64,000 nt of DNA from Streptoalloteichus hindustanus (GCF_900129375.1 NZ_FQVN01000008.1:62001-126000), one strand, 5' to 3'; shown: positions 1 through 9,774, numbered from the stretch's first letter. Program-made: numbers and translations. The notes: generated by a model from the sequence alone, not told the origin.

Positions 1-1
1 G

Positions 2-1024
2 GTGGTGCGCCTCGGGATCGCCAGCCCGCCGCTCCCACCTCGCCAGCAGGGGATGGACCGGCTCAGCAGTTGGGGTCACTACCAGGCGCTGGGGCCGGTC
101 ACGGAATGTCTGGCCGGACGAGGCCCCATCCCTGGTTCGGAGCCGTTGGACCAGGAGAGATGTCGGCTGGCTACCGGCTTCCCCACCCCGAACACGCCGG
201 TTGCGGTGATCGACGGGGCACAGGTGGACCTGGTTCTGGGCAGGGCGGTGAGCAGCGAGGAGCGGCAGGCGCTGGCGGAGGGGCGGGCTCTGGTGCTCGA
301 CGACCGGCTGGCTCCCGGCGGGGTGCTGACGGTCCAGGCGCCGGACCCGGCCAGCCCGACGAACGGCGCGCCGGCCAGGACGGTCAGCGCGACGCTCCCC
401 GCTTTCGTGGCGCGGAGCCGGTCCGCCTACGGCCACCTGCCCATGGTCTACGTGACCCAGGAGGGACTGGACAGGTTGGGCGCTGTCGTGCAGCCGAACG
501 ACGTCTTCCTCTTCGCTCCCGCACCCGCTCGCGAAGGAGGAATCAGCCCTGAGCAGGAGGATCGTGCTCGCGCGGTGTTGTCGGCCGACATCGGCGCCGG
601 CTTCTTCCGGCTGGACGTGGAGCGGGGACCCCGGGCAGCCGAGGTCTACCGGGCCAGCACCGTGGCGATCATCGCGCTGCTGACCCTGGTGTCGGCGACC
701 CTCGCTTTCGTCACGGTGTCGCTGTCGACGCGGGAGATCCGGCCTGAGCTGTCGGCGATGGCGGCGGTCGGCGCGGACCGCCGGTTCCGGTCGTGGCTGA
801 GCGGCTCCCACGCCGGAACGGTGACCGCGCTCGGTGTGGGTGTGGGCGTAGCTGTCACGGTGGCGGCCACCCCGGCGGTGCTCGCCGCACTCAAGGTGAG
901 TTGGACTCCGTGGCCGTGGGTCGGACTGCTTGTCGCCGCGGTGGTGGCGGTCGCCGCCGCGGTGCTGGCAGGAAACGTGGCCGGAGCCAGGATCGGCACA
1001 GTGCTGCGCCGCGCGGAGCGGTGA
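2..1024 (+). CDS. FtsX-like ABC transporter permease, C-terminal part (5' end outside window)
   Basis: The frame is open from the first bases of the window, so the true start is probably upstream and only the last ~340 residues are seen. The first ~210 residues are an extracytoplasmic-looking region. Hydrophobic segments follow near residues 220-243, 270-295 and 303-323, and the protein ends in a short basic tail. A large exported loop followed by three membrane helices fits the C-terminal half of an FtsX/MacB-type permease, which works with an ATPase in export or lipoprotein handling. The basic loop between the first two helices (ELSAMAAVGADRRFR) resembles the coupling region of FtsX permeases. 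No partner ATPase is visible because the upstream sequence is missing. Substrate unknown. Confidence 0.6.
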   Translation: MVRLGIASPPLPPRQQGMDRLSSWGHYQALGPVTECLAGRGPIPGSEPLDQERCRLATGFPTPNTPVAVIDGAQVDLVLGRAVSSEERQALAEGRALVLDDRLAPGGVLTVQAPDPASPTNGAPARTVSATLPAFVARSRSAYGHLPMVYVTQEGLDRLGAVVQPNDVFLFAPAPAREGGISPEQEDRARAVLSADIGAGFFRLDVERGPRAAEVYRASTVAIIALLTLVSATLAFVTVSLSTREIRPELSAMAAVGADRRFRSWLSGSHAGTVTALGVGVGVAVTVAATPAVLAALKVSWTPWPWVGLLVAAVVAVAAAVLAGNVAGARIGTVLRRAER

Positions 1025-1087
1025 GCCCCCGCCGACCCCGGTCCGCACCGGGGGTGGTGCGGGCCGGGCGCCGGGTCGGGGCCGTGG

Positions 1088-2059
1088 TCAGCGGAGGCCG
1101 ATGACCTTCAGGGCGGCTTCGAGGCGGGGTTGGGCGCGTTGGCGGGCTCGGTCGGCGCCCGCCGCGCGGATTCGGTCCAGTTCGGCCGGGTCGGCCAGCA
1201 GTTCGGTGGTGCGTTCGCGGACCGGTCGGAGGGTGTCGACCACGGCGTCGGCCACGGCCGACTTCAGGGCGGCGTAGGAGTCGAGGCCGCCCGCCGCCGT
1301 GTAGGGGCTGACGCCCGTGCAGGCGGCCAGGATCTCCAGGAGGTTGGCCACGCCCGGCTGCCGTTCGGGGTCGTAGCGCACCTCGCCCACGGTGTCGGTC
1401 ACCGCCCGCTGGACCTTGCGGCGCACGGTGTCCGGCGGGTCGAGCAGGTAGATCGTTCCCGCGCCGTCCCCCGCGGACTTGGCCATCTTGCGGCTGGGGT
1501 CGCTGAGGTCGCGCACCCGGGCGGCGACGGTCGGCAGCGTGCCCCTGGGCACCCGGAACACCTCGCCGTAGGTGGTGTTGAAGCGCCGGGCCAGGGTCCT
1601 GGCCAGCTCCAGGTGCTGGGACTGGTCCTCGCCGACCGGCACCTCGTCCGCGCCGTGCAGCAGGATGTCGGCGGCCATCAGGACCGGGTAGGTCAGCAGG
1701 CTCAGCCGCACCGACGCCTGGCCGGCCGCCTTCTCCTTGAACTGGGTCATCCGGTTGGCCTCGCCGAAGGTGCAGGTGGACTCCAGCAGCCAGGTCAGCG
1801 CGCCGAGCTGGTCGACCAGGTCGGACTGGACGAAGACGCAGGCCACCTCCGGGTCGATCCCGGCGGCGAGCAGCATCGCGAGTTGCTCCCTGGTCCTGGC
1901 CCTGAGCTGGCCGGGATGGTGCGGCACGGTCATGGCGTGCAGGTCGACCACGAAGTACAGGTCGTCCGGTCCCTGCTCGGCGGCCCACCGCCGCACGGCC
2001 CCGAGGTAGTTGCCCAGGTGGGCGGCCCCGGTGGGCTGGATTCCCGAGAGCCGGGTCAT
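1088..2059 (-). CDS. trpS: tryptophanyl-tRNA synthetase
   Basis: Class I aminoacyl-tRNA synthetase that charges tRNA-Trp; 323 aa, normal for bacterial TrpRS. The HIGH-like motif is PTGAAHLGNYLG near the N-terminus and the KMSKS-like loop is KMAKSAG about two thirds along. The start at 2059 is preferred because GAGGAGG lies about 6 nt upstream and the protein then begins directly with MTRLSGIQPTG; the frame stays open upstream for 43 codons without family similarity. The ~155 nt upstream hold a leader peptide with two Trp codons and alternating hairpins (separate entries), so expression should rise when charged tRNA-Trp is scarce. Ribosome-mediated attenuation has been described for an auxiliary, indolmycin-resistant trpS in Streptomyces coelicolor. 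Whether this copy is the housekeeping or an auxiliary enzyme cannot be decided from the window. Confidence 0.95.
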   Translation of the reverse strand: MTRLSGIQPTGAAHLGNYLGAVRRWAAEQGPDDLYFVVDLHAMTVPHHPGQLRARTREQLAMLLAAGIDPEVACVFVQSDLVDQLGALTWLLESTCTFGEANRMTQFKEKAAGQASVRLSLLTYPVLMAADILLHGADEVPVGEDQSQHLELARTLARRFNTTYGEVFRVPRGTLPTVAARVRDLSDPSRKMAKSAGDGAGTIYLLDPPDTVRRKVQRAVTDTVGEVRYDPERQPGVANLLEILAACTGVSPYTAAGGLDSYAALKSAVADAVVDTLRPVRERTTELLADPAELDRIRAAGADRARQRAQPRLEAALKVIGLR

Positions 2060-2116
2060 GTGCTGCCTCCTCGATTCCCACGCCGCCCGTCGGGGAGGAG
2101 GACCTGGCACCGCCGG

Positions 2117-2187
2117 GGCCGCCGCCTGCGGGCGGCCATCCGGTCTGCGCGTGCGCGTCGCTGGGGCCGCCGTCAGGCGGCCCACCA
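2117..2187 (-). promoter_or_regulatory. transcription attenuator of trpS (alternative hairpins 1:2, 2:3, 3:4)
   Basis: In transcript order, segment 1 is GGGCCGCC (2183-2176), overlapping the second Trp codon. Segment 2 is GGCGGCCC (2171-2164), separated from 1 by TGAC, giving a perfect 8-bp stem. Segment 3 is GGCCGCCCGC (2137-2128) and segment 4 is GGCGGCGGCC (2126-2117). Segments 3:4 can form a 7-bp GC stem and 2:3 can form GGCGGCC/GGCCGCC. With Trp available 1:2 and 3:4 form; with the ribosome stalled, 2:3 forms and frees 4. Segment 4 is not followed by a T-tract, as is usual in actinobacteria, so whether 3:4 terminates or hides the ribosome site is inference. Confidence 0.7.
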
Positions 2188-2214
2188 CTGGGTGGTCGGC
2201 GTTGTCACGCGCAC
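2173..2214 (-). CDS. trpL: trpS leader peptide (VRVTTPTTQWWAA), ribosome-sensing attenuator peptide
   Basis: A 13-codon frame on the minus strand encodes VRVTTPTTQWWAA and stops with TGA. A -10-like TAACCT (2226-2221) ends exactly 6 nt before its GTG, the spacing seen at many leaderless starts in this window. The tandem TGG codons lie at 2187-2182. The first arm of a perfect 8-bp hairpin begins at the second TGG and runs to the stop codon. A ribosome paused at the Trp codons would therefore cover that arm. This is the arrangement of classical trp leader peptides. The peptide was read by hand and is too short for routine gene finding. Confidence 0.8.
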   Translation of the reverse strand: MRVTTPTTQWWAA

Positions 2215-2261
2215 CGCGGCAGGTTAGCGCGCGAGCGGGCGGCGCTGTCCAGCACTAGCCT
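2215..2261. promoter_or_regulatory. divergent leaderless promoters of trpL-trpS and the first yciI-like gene
   Basis: Two -10-like hexamers face away from each other. On the minus strand TAACCT (2226-2221) is followed by 6 nt and the GTG of the Trp leader peptide. On the plus strand TAGCCT (2256-2261) is followed by 6 nt and the GTG at 2268. No convincing -35 element was found for either. Confidence 0.6.
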
Positions 2262-2267
2262 CAAACG

Positions 2268-2564
2268 GTGTATGTCGTGCTGCTGAACTTCGCCGCGCCC
2301 CTGGACCAGGTCGACAACTTCCTGCCGGACCACGCGGTCTGGTTGGCGGAGCACTACGCCGCCGGGAACTTCCTGGCGTCCGGCCGCCGGCACACGCGTG
2401 ACGGAGACGTGATCATCGCCAGGGCGATGCCGCGCGGTCGACTGGACGCGATCCTGGCGTGTGATCCGCTGGCCGTCCGGCGACTGGTCCACCACGAGAT
2501 CCTGGAATTCCAGGCAAGCCGGACAAGTCCGGCGCTGGCGGCATACGCCGAACCGGTGAAATGA
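2268..2564 (+). CDS. YciI-like protein (first of a tandem pair)
   Basis: A small 98-aa protein with the ferredoxin-like YciI/DUF1330-type pattern: MYVVLLNF strand, LPDHAVWLAEHYAAG helix, FLASGRR and the IIARAMPRG strand, then a C-terminal helix. YciI proteins carry a conserved His that aligns with the H of PDHAVWL here; their biochemical role is mostly unknown. The GTG start at 2268 is supported by TAGCCT six nt upstream, the leaderless arrangement. It is followed 85 bp later by a paralogue with the same domain layout. Divergent from trpS. Confidence 0.8.
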   Translation: MYVVLLNFAAPLDQVDNFLPDHAVWLAEHYAAGNFLASGRRHTRDGDVIIARAMPRGRLDAILACDPLAVRRLVHHEILEFQASRTSPALAAYAEPVK

Positions 2565-2649
2565 TCGCGCCAGGTCACCGCGACATCAATTTTGCGTGGA
2601 CTTCGGGTCTCCGGGTGAATACCCGTCCCCACGGCGCTACCTTGCTTGT

Positions 2650-2949
2650 ATGTACGTAGCGCTGCTGCACCACCTCGCGTCGGTGGACGAAATCGCACTG
2701 GTGCTTCCCGAACACGCCGAGTGGCTGGCGGGGGAGTACGAGGCCGGGAGCTTCCTGGCCTCCGGGCGCTGCCGGGGGAACGCCGCGCAGATCGTTCTGG
2801 TCGGCCCGATGCCGAGGGGGAGGGTGGACGCCATCCTGGCCAGGGATCCGCTGGTCCTGCGCCGGTTGGCCCGGTACGACGTGATCCAGTTCGACGCCAC
2901 GCGGACCGCGCCGGCGATGCTCGCGTTCAACGAGGCGCTCGCCGGCTGA
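2650..2949 (+). CDS. YciI-like protein (second of a tandem pair)
   Basis: A 99-aa paralogue of the preceding gene: MYVALLHHL, LPEHAEWLAGEYEAGSFLASGR, and PMPRGRVDAILARDPL align almost without gaps to the first copy. The conserved acidic/His pair (PEHAEWL) is retained. The ATG at 2650 is chosen because TACCTT (2638-2643) lies exactly 6 nt upstream, again a leaderless promoter; the frame continues upstream for 18 codons without similarity. Each copy therefore has its own promoter rather than forming an operon. Function unknown; YciI-like folds are seen in small enzymes and stress proteins. Confidence 0.8.
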   Translation: MYVALLHHLASVDEIALVLPEHAEWLAGEYEAGSFLASGRCRGNAAQIVLVGPMPRGRVDAILARDPLVLRRLARYDVIQFDATRTAPAMLAFNEALAG

Positions 2950-2996
2950 CGCCGGTCGGCCGACCTCCCGTACTCCGTACCATTAATCTTTCTTGA

Positions 2997-3013
2997 GCTT
3001 TCCCCGGGAAAGC
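2997..3013. terminator. compact palindrome downstream of the yciI-like pair
   Basis: Perfect inverted repeat GCTTTCCC / GGGAAAGC with a single central C, in the gap between the second yciI-like gene and the convergent Cys-rich mini-gene. It has no clear T-tract. It may end transcription from either side or be a protein-binding site; the role is inferred from position only. Confidence 0.3.
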
Positions 3014-3129
3014 GAAGAGCAATTCCGTGAAGGTCGACCGGTGGGCCGGGAGCGGCGCGCCGAGGTCGGCCTTCCGGAGCGTCGGCATCATCCCATCATC
3101 GCGCCTTTCGCCCGTCGGATCGCGGGCGT

Positions 3130-3273
3130 TCAGCGCTTCTTCTTCTCGCGCTCCTTCTCCTTGAGTCGCAGGAGGGCGGCAACCGGGCACTTCGTGCAGC
3201 GCGGCTTCGACCGGCAGCACTTCCCGGCCTTCTTCCTCAGTTTCTCGATCTTCTTCGCGCCGTCGCCGCCCAC
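3130..3273 (-). CDS. 47-aa Cys- and Lys-rich small protein under an iron box
   Basis: A 47-codon frame starting with GTG (GGGAGAGGGA just upstream serves as ribosome site) and ending in TGA. The core is KCCRSKPRCTKCP, giving four cysteines as CC-x5-C-x2-C, between a basic N-terminus (KKIEKLRKKAGK) and a very basic coiled tail (RLKEKEREKKKR). Four closely spaced cysteines suggest metal or Fe-S binding, and the charge suggests nucleic-acid or membrane-surface contact. Similar mini-proteins with a CC..PRC..CPV core occur in actinobacteria as hypothetical proteins, from memory. A DtxR/IdeR-like palindrome sits 34-48 nt upstream of the start, so iron-dependent expression is likely. No enzyme function is claimed. 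Confidence 0.65.
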   Translation of the reverse strand: MGGDGAKKIEKLRKKAGKCCRSKPRCTKCPVAALLRLKEKEREKKKR

Positions 3274-3304
3274 GTCCCTCTCCCGTCGAATGCGGAGTGG
3301 ACAT

Positions 3305-3323
3305 TAAGGTAAGCCTTACCTGA
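3305..3323. promoter_or_regulatory. DtxR/IdeR/DmdR-type iron box
   Basis: Perfect palindrome AGGTAAG-C-CTTACCT (3307-3321) inside the 19-bp TAAGGTAAGCCTTACCTGA. It matches the DtxR/IdeR consensus (TTAGGTTAGGCTAACCTAA) at 14 of 19 positions including both AGGT/ACCT cores. It lies upstream of the Cys-rich mini-gene on the minus strand and over its likely promoter, so repression under iron-replete conditions is the expected effect. typA starts about 170 bp away on the other side and is less likely to be the target. Confidence 0.7.
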
Positions 3324-3493
3324 TCAGGACGTGGCCCCGGTCACTTGGTAGGGCGGGCTAAGCTGAACGAGGCCGCATGTGCGTTGTTGCCCTGGTGACG
3401 TCGTCGTCACCGCGTGCTGGTGCGCTGGCGGCCTCCCCCGTTCACCGGACCCCGTCCTGACGACCCAGTCCTGACCCACACGGGAGCACGCGC

Positions 3494-5425
<1,932 letters not shown>

Positions 5426-5462
5426 GCCTGCGCCGGTTCCACCCTCGTCGGTTTCGCGCGGC

Positions 5463-5493
5463 GACGCCCCGGACCTGCCCGGTCCGGGGCGTC
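5463..5493 (+). terminator. terminator-like hairpin after typA
   Basis: Perfect 13-bp stem GACGCCCCGGACC / GGTCCGGGGCGTC with a 5-nt loop, starting 38 nt after the typA stop. There is no U-tract, as is usual for actinobacterial terminators. Confidence 0.7.
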
Positions 5494-5957
5494 CCCGTCC
5501 GCGAGCCGGTCGCGCGGAGGGCGCCCGCGCCCGAGCCCCCGTGCGGGACACCGCCCGGCCGTTCATGCTGGGCGCACCACCCCGTTCGCGCCGCGCTCAC
5601 CTGGGCCGCCGCCGAGTGCCTGCCGGTGTTCCGCTCCGCGAGGCCAGGCGAGGCGAGGTCGGGATCGGGTTCGGGGTCGGCGGCGTCCGCCCCCGACGGC
5701 GACGCGCTGTCGCCGAGTGCGCCCGATCTCACCGGTTCGGATGACGGAACCCGGGTGAGGGTGGCCACGTCCATCACCGGGCGGTGCGTGTGGTCGTCGT
5801 GAGATCACCGTCCCGGTGGGTGGTGGTCACGGGGAGTCTGGCAACCTCGTTGCCGGGCGCCCCCGCCGGCGACGGACCGGCCAGCGTCACCCCAGTCGAG
5901 GCGCGCCGCCGACGGGCTCCCCGTCGGCGCGGCGAGGATCCAGGGAGGTCTGTCCGC
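5494..5957. other. intergenic stretch between typA terminator and lpqW-like gene
   Basis: About 460 bp without a gene I can support. Open frames cross it on both strands but have no recognisable start, ribosome site or domain. GGGAGGT at 5943-5949 is the ribosome site of the following gene. The promoter of that gene must lie here, but no hexamer pair stands out. Confidence 0.4.
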
Positions 5958-7718
5958 GTGGGCCCGTCCGCCCAGCCAGAACGGCGCCGAGAGAGGCGCG
6001 TGACGCCGCGGGTACGCCGGCTGCCGCTGGTGGCGGTGGCCGGACTGGCCGCCGTGACCCTGGCCGTCGGGACGGGGTGCAGCAACACCCCGCCGCCACC
6101 GCTGGTGACCTCCCCGGTGGCCCAGACGTCGCCGTCCAAGTCCCCCGAGGTCAACGAGCTCGTGCTCGGCGTGGACGCGGTCGGCTCCGGCGGGCTCAAC
6201 CCGCACGCGCTGGCCGACCAGAACCGGACCGCCACCGTGCTGGCCCAGCTCATGCTGCCCTCGGCGTTCCGGCCGGGCCCCGACGGTGTCCCCCAGCTCG
6301 ACCGCACCCTGATGACCTCGGCCGAGGTCACCCGCAGCGAGCCGTTCACGGTGACCTACACCCTGCGGCACGAGGCGTCCTGGTCCGACGGCGCGCCGAT
6401 CGCGGCCGAGGACTTCGTCTACCTGTACGAGCGGATGCGCTCGGAGCCCGGGGTGGCCGACCCCGCCGGCTACCGGCTCATCAACAAGGTCAACTCCCGG
6501 GGGGGCGGCAAGACCGTCGAGGTCGTGTTCACCAAGCCCTACCCGGGCTGGCGGTCGTTGTTCAGCAACCTGCTGCCCGCGCACCTGCTCAAGGACGCGC
6601 CGGGCGGCTGGGCCAGGGCGCTGGCCGACAGCTACCCGACCTCCGGTGGCCCGTTCAGCCTGAACTCGCTGGACCGCGGGCGCGGCGAGATCGTGCTGGA
6701 GCGCAACGACCGCTACTGGGACCGGCCGGCCGCGCTGGAGCGCATCGTGCTGCGCGCCGCCGACCACGGCGGCCTGGCCCGCGCGGTCGACAGCGGCGAC
6801 GACCAGGCCGCGCTGCTGCGCGCCGACGCCATCTCGATGAACACGATGCGCGCCCTGACCGGCGTGCGCCTGGGCGTCGTGCCGAGAGCGACCGTGGCGC
6901 AGGTGCTGCTGCGCCCGAGCAGCCCCCGGCTGGCAGACGCCAAGGTGCGGGCCGCGGTGGCGGCGGCGCTGGACCGGCCGGCGCTGATCGCGGCCGGGAC
7001 CGGCGGCGGACCCGGCGCCGACCTCGTGGCCAACGCCCAGGTGCTGCCGCCCTCCGCGCCGGCGTACGCGGCCACCGCGCCGGCCGCCGGGGTGCCCGTG
7101 CGACCCGACCCCGAGGCGGTGCGGCGGCTGCTGACCGAGGCCGGCTACACCAGGACCGCCGGCACCTGGATCCGGGACAACCAGCCGCTGAGCCTGGTCA
7201 TCGCCGCCCCGGAGAAGCAGGAGCCGTACCCGGCGCTGGCGGCGCTGGCGCAGCGGCAGCTCGCGGCGGCCGGCATCGAGGCCAGGGTCATCGCGGTGGA
7301 CCCGGACCGGCTGTTCGGCCAGCTCCTCGCCGGGGACGCCGGCAGCGGCGCCGACCAGGTCGTGGACATCGCCCTCGTGCCCCGCCCGGTGGGCGGGGAC
7401 GGCGCGACCGCGCTCGCCTCGGCCTTCGGCTGCCGGGTCGAGCTGCCCGGCGGCTCCCAGCAGTCGCCGCCGAACCCGGCCGGCTTCTGCGACCCGGCGC
7501 TCCAGCCCGTCATCGAGGCGGCGCTGACCGGGGCGACCCCGCTCGCCGACGCGCTGGGCAGGGTGGAGCCGGTGCTGTGGCAGCAGTCGGTGGCGATCCC
7601 GTTGTTCCAGCTCACCGACGTGCTCGTAACCCGGCCGGAGGCGGTCAACGTGGCGGAGGGCCCGCCGCTGGCGACGCCGTTCGCCAACGCCGCGCAGTGG
7701 CGGCGCAAGCCCCGCTGA
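5958..7718 (+). CDS. lpqW: LpqW-like lipoprotein of the oligopeptide-binding (SBP_bac_5) family
   Basis: Lipoprotein of 586 aa from the GTG at 5958, which has GGGAGGT 8 nt upstream. A basic N-region and hydrophobic stretch (LPLVAVAGLAAVTLAVG) end at TGC-SN, an imperfect lipobox. The body has the periplasmic oligopeptide-binding fold (WSDGAPIAAEDFVYLYERM, DPAGYRLINKV, PYPGWRSLFSNLLPAHLL, ERNDRYWDRPA). Stretches such as NPHALADQNRT..LMLPSAFRP match M. tuberculosis LpqW (Rv1166) as I remember it, and the gene follows typA as there. LpqW controls the branch between PIM and LM/LAM synthesis rather than peptide uptake. It is separate from the opp operon and has no transporter of its own, in line with a non-transport role. 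A plain peptide-binding protein is the alternative. Confidence 0.8.
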   Translation: MGPSAQPERRRERRVTPRVRRLPLVAVAGLAAVTLAVGTGCSNTPPPPLVTSPVAQTSPSKSPEVNELVLGVDAVGSGGLNPHALADQNRTATVLAQLMLPSAFRPGPDGVPQLDRTLMTSAEVTRSEPFTVTYTLRHEASWSDGAPIAAEDFVYLYERMRSEPGVADPAGYRLINKVNSRGGGKTVEVVFTKPYPGWRSLFSNLLPAHLLKDAPGGWARALADSYPTSGGPFSLNSLDRGRGEIVLERNDRYWDRPAALERIVLRAADHGGLARAVDSGDDQAALLRADAISMNTMRALTGVRLGVVPRATVAQVLLRPSSPRLADAKVRAAVAAALDRPALIAAGTGGGPGADLVANAQVLPPSAPAYAATAPAAGVPVRPDPEAVRRLLTEAGYTRTAGTWIRDNQPLSLVIAAPEKQEPYPALAALAQRQLAAAGIEARVIAVDPDRLFGQLLAGDAGSGADQVVDIALVPRPVGGDGATALASAFGCRVELPGGSQQSPPNPAGFCDPALQPVIEAALTGATPLADALGRVEPVLWQQSVAIPLFQLTDVLVTRPEAVNVAEGPPLATPFANAAQWRRKPR

Positions 7719-7755
7719 CCCGGTCGGCCGGGGCCCCGGCCGGCGTTCGCTCACC

Positions 7756-7772
7756 CGTTCGACAATCGAACG
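7756..7772. promoter_or_regulatory. inverted repeat upstream of the oligopeptide transporter operon
   Basis: CGTTCG-ACAAT-CGAACG, a perfect 6-bp inverted repeat with a 5-bp centre, about 205 bp before the substrate-binding protein gene. TCCGTTCGG follows closely as a partial third arm. Position suggests an operator for the operon; no regulator is encoded nearby. Confidence 0.35.
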
Positions 7773-7977
7773 TGTCCGTTCGGTAGTCACCGCGTCGCTC
7801 GTTGCTATGAATGGGTCACCCTTTGGTCACGATCCCCCATCGACCAGTGACCTGCCGCATCGGCGCTTCCTACCGTGCAGCCACGGCGCACCGGTCGAGG
7901 AAGCATGGTGCGTCAACTGTGTTTACGGGTGAGAGGGCGCCGGCTCCGGCAGCCCATGCCCCGTGCTAGGAGGGCAC

Positions 7978-9774
7978 GTGTCGATGAGGAGAACGAAGTT
8001 CGTCTCCGCGGTCGCTCTGGTGTCGGGCGCAGCCCTGGCACTGAGCGCCTGCGGCGGCGGTGGTGGCAGCGGTACCGGTGGCGACGCCGACGTGGCCGCC
8101 ATGGCGGTGGCGAAGGGTGAGAACGAGAAGGAGCTCACCTACACCTCGCCGGATGGGTTGTCCTCTGCGGGCACGATCTCAGTGTCGACGGACAAGCCGT
8201 TCACGTCCTACAACAACGAGACGGCTGACGCGAACAACTCGTACAACACGTTCATCCTGACCCCGGTGCTGGCGGCCACCTACAAGGTCGACGGCAACCA
8301 GAAGGTCATCCTCAACAAGGACGTCGTCGAGTCGGTCGAGGTCGCCACCAACCCGCAGAAGGTGACCTACAAGCTCAAGAAGGGCCTGACCTGGTCCGAC
8401 GGCGCGCCCTGGGGCTGCAAGGACTTCTACCTCACCTGGCTGAGCCGCAGCGGCAAGTCGAAGAAGGCGGACGGCAGCAGCTACTTCCTGCCCGCCTCGA
8501 CCAGCGGCTACGAGAAGATCGCCGAGCTGGCCTGCCCGGACCCGCAGACGGTCGTCACCACCTACGCCGAGAACTACCCGGACTACAAGGGCCTGTTCGG
8601 CGGCGGTGACACCGGTCCGCTGCCCGCGCACATCGTCGAGAAGCAGGCCGGCATCCCCGACCTGCTGAAGGTCACCCCGACCGACGCCGCGTCCCTGGAG
8701 AAGATCGCCACCTTCTGGAACACCGGGTGGAAGGGCTTCACCAAGGACCTCATGCCGGCCTCCGGCCCGTACATGATCACGGACTGGAAGCAGAACCAGT
8801 CGATCACGCTGGAGCGCAACCCGAAGTGGCCCGGCCCCAAGGGCGGCCCGGACAAGATCGTCGTCAAGTCGGTCCCGGACTCGGTGGCGCAGGCGCAGGC
8901 GCTGGAGAACGGCGAGAACCAGATCCTGGCCTCGATGCAGCCCGACGCCAACGCGGCCGACCGGCTGCGCAACCTGAACTCGCAGGGCGTGAAGTACGGC
9001 TCGGAGCAGGGCCTGACCTTCGAGCACCTGGACCTGAACTTCCGGAACCCGCTGCTGTCCGACAAGGAGGTCCGCAAGGCCTTCTTCATGGCGGTCAACC
9101 GCAAGGACATCACGGACAAGCTGGTCGGCCCGGTCGTCAAGGACGCCAAGCCGATGGGCAGCCTGATCTTCTACCCGGGTGAGGACGGCTACCAGGACCA
9201 CTACTCGGACAAGTCCAAGGGCAGCGCGGACGAGGCCAAGAAGATCCTGGAGGCCGCCGGCTGGAAGCTGGGTGGCGACGGCGTCTACGCCAAGGACGGC
9301 CAGCGGCTGAGCCTCAAGGTCAGCCACACCGACATCCCGCGGCGCAAGAAGACCGTCGAGATCCTGATGGGCCAGGCCAAGGCCGCGGGCATCGAGGTCA
9401 AGGACGACACCGACCCGAACTTCCTCGACGGCCGCGTGGACAAGGGCGACTACGACATCGCCCTGTTCGCCTGGTCCGGCGCCCCGTTCAAGGCGGACAA
9501 GAAGCCGATCTACCACTCGGCCGGCACGCAGAACTGGCAGAAGGTCGTCAGCCCCGCCGCCGACGCCGCCCTCGACAAGGCCGTGACGCAGACCGACCCG
9601 GCCGCCGCCATCCCGCTGTACAAGGAGGCGGACAAGGCGCTGTCCGAGGAGTACGCGTCGCTGCCGCTGTTCCAGACGCCGAACATGTGGGCCTTCAAGG
9701 GCGTCGACCGCGTGTGGCACCAGAGCTACTTCGGTGCCCTGTGGAACGCCAACGAGTGGCAGAAGACGTCGTAG
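7978..9774 (+). CDS. oligopeptide ABC transporter substrate-binding lipoprotein (OppA/DppA type)
   Basis: About 598 aa. AGGAGG at 7968-7973 is 4 nt before GTG 7978 and 10 nt before ATG 7984, so either may be the start. Signal peptide MRRTKFVSAVALVSGAALA ends in the clear lipobox LSAC followed by a Gly/Ser linker. SBP_bac_5 features include LTWSDGAPWGCKDFYLTW, GPYMITDWKQNQSITLERNPKW and KEVRKAFFMAVNRKDI. It is the first gene of a five-gene importer with two permeases and two ATPases on the same strand, and captures peptides or related ligands outside the membrane. A long hairpin array between it and the permease gene may explain higher expression of the binding protein. Ligand unknown. Confidence 0.9.
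   Translation: MSMRRTKFVSAVALVSGAALALSACGGGGGSGTGGDADVAAMAVAKGENEKELTYTSPDGLSSAGTISVSTDKPFTSYNNETADANNSYNTFILTPVLAATYKVDGNQKVILNKDVVESVEVATNPQKVTYKLKKGLTWSDGAPWGCKDFYLTWLSRSGKSKKADGSSYFLPASTSGYEKIAELACPDPQTVVTTYAENYPDYKGLFGGGDTGPLPAHIVEKQAGIPDLLKVTPTDAASLEKIATFWNTGWKGFTKDLMPASGPYMITDWKQNQSITLERNPKWPGPKGGPDKIVVKSVPDSVAQAQALENGENQILASMQPDANAADRLRNLNSQGVKYGSEQGLTFEHLDLNFRNPLLSDKEVRKAFFMAVNRKDITDKLVGPVVKDAKPMGSLIFYPGEDGYQDHYSDKSKGSADEAKKILEAAGWKLGGDGVYAKDGQRLSLKVSHTDIPRRKKTVEILMGQAKAAGIEVKDDTDPNFLDGRVDKGDYDIALFAWSGAPFKADKKPIYHSAGTQNWQKVVSPAADAALDKAVTQTDPAAAIPLYKEADKALSEEYASLPLFQTPNMWAFKGVDRVWHQSYFGALWNANEWQKTS

Noticed and set aside
2059-2226. T-box riboswitch upstream of trpS
   Set aside because: No T-box consensus or specifier-loop structure was seen; the Trp-Trp leader peptide and alternating stems explain the region.
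5805-7790. 661-codon open frame opposite the lpqW-like gene, and a parallel 656-codon frame on the plus strand
   Set aside because: Both are compositional shadows of a lipoprotein gene with clear SBP_bac_5 motifs.
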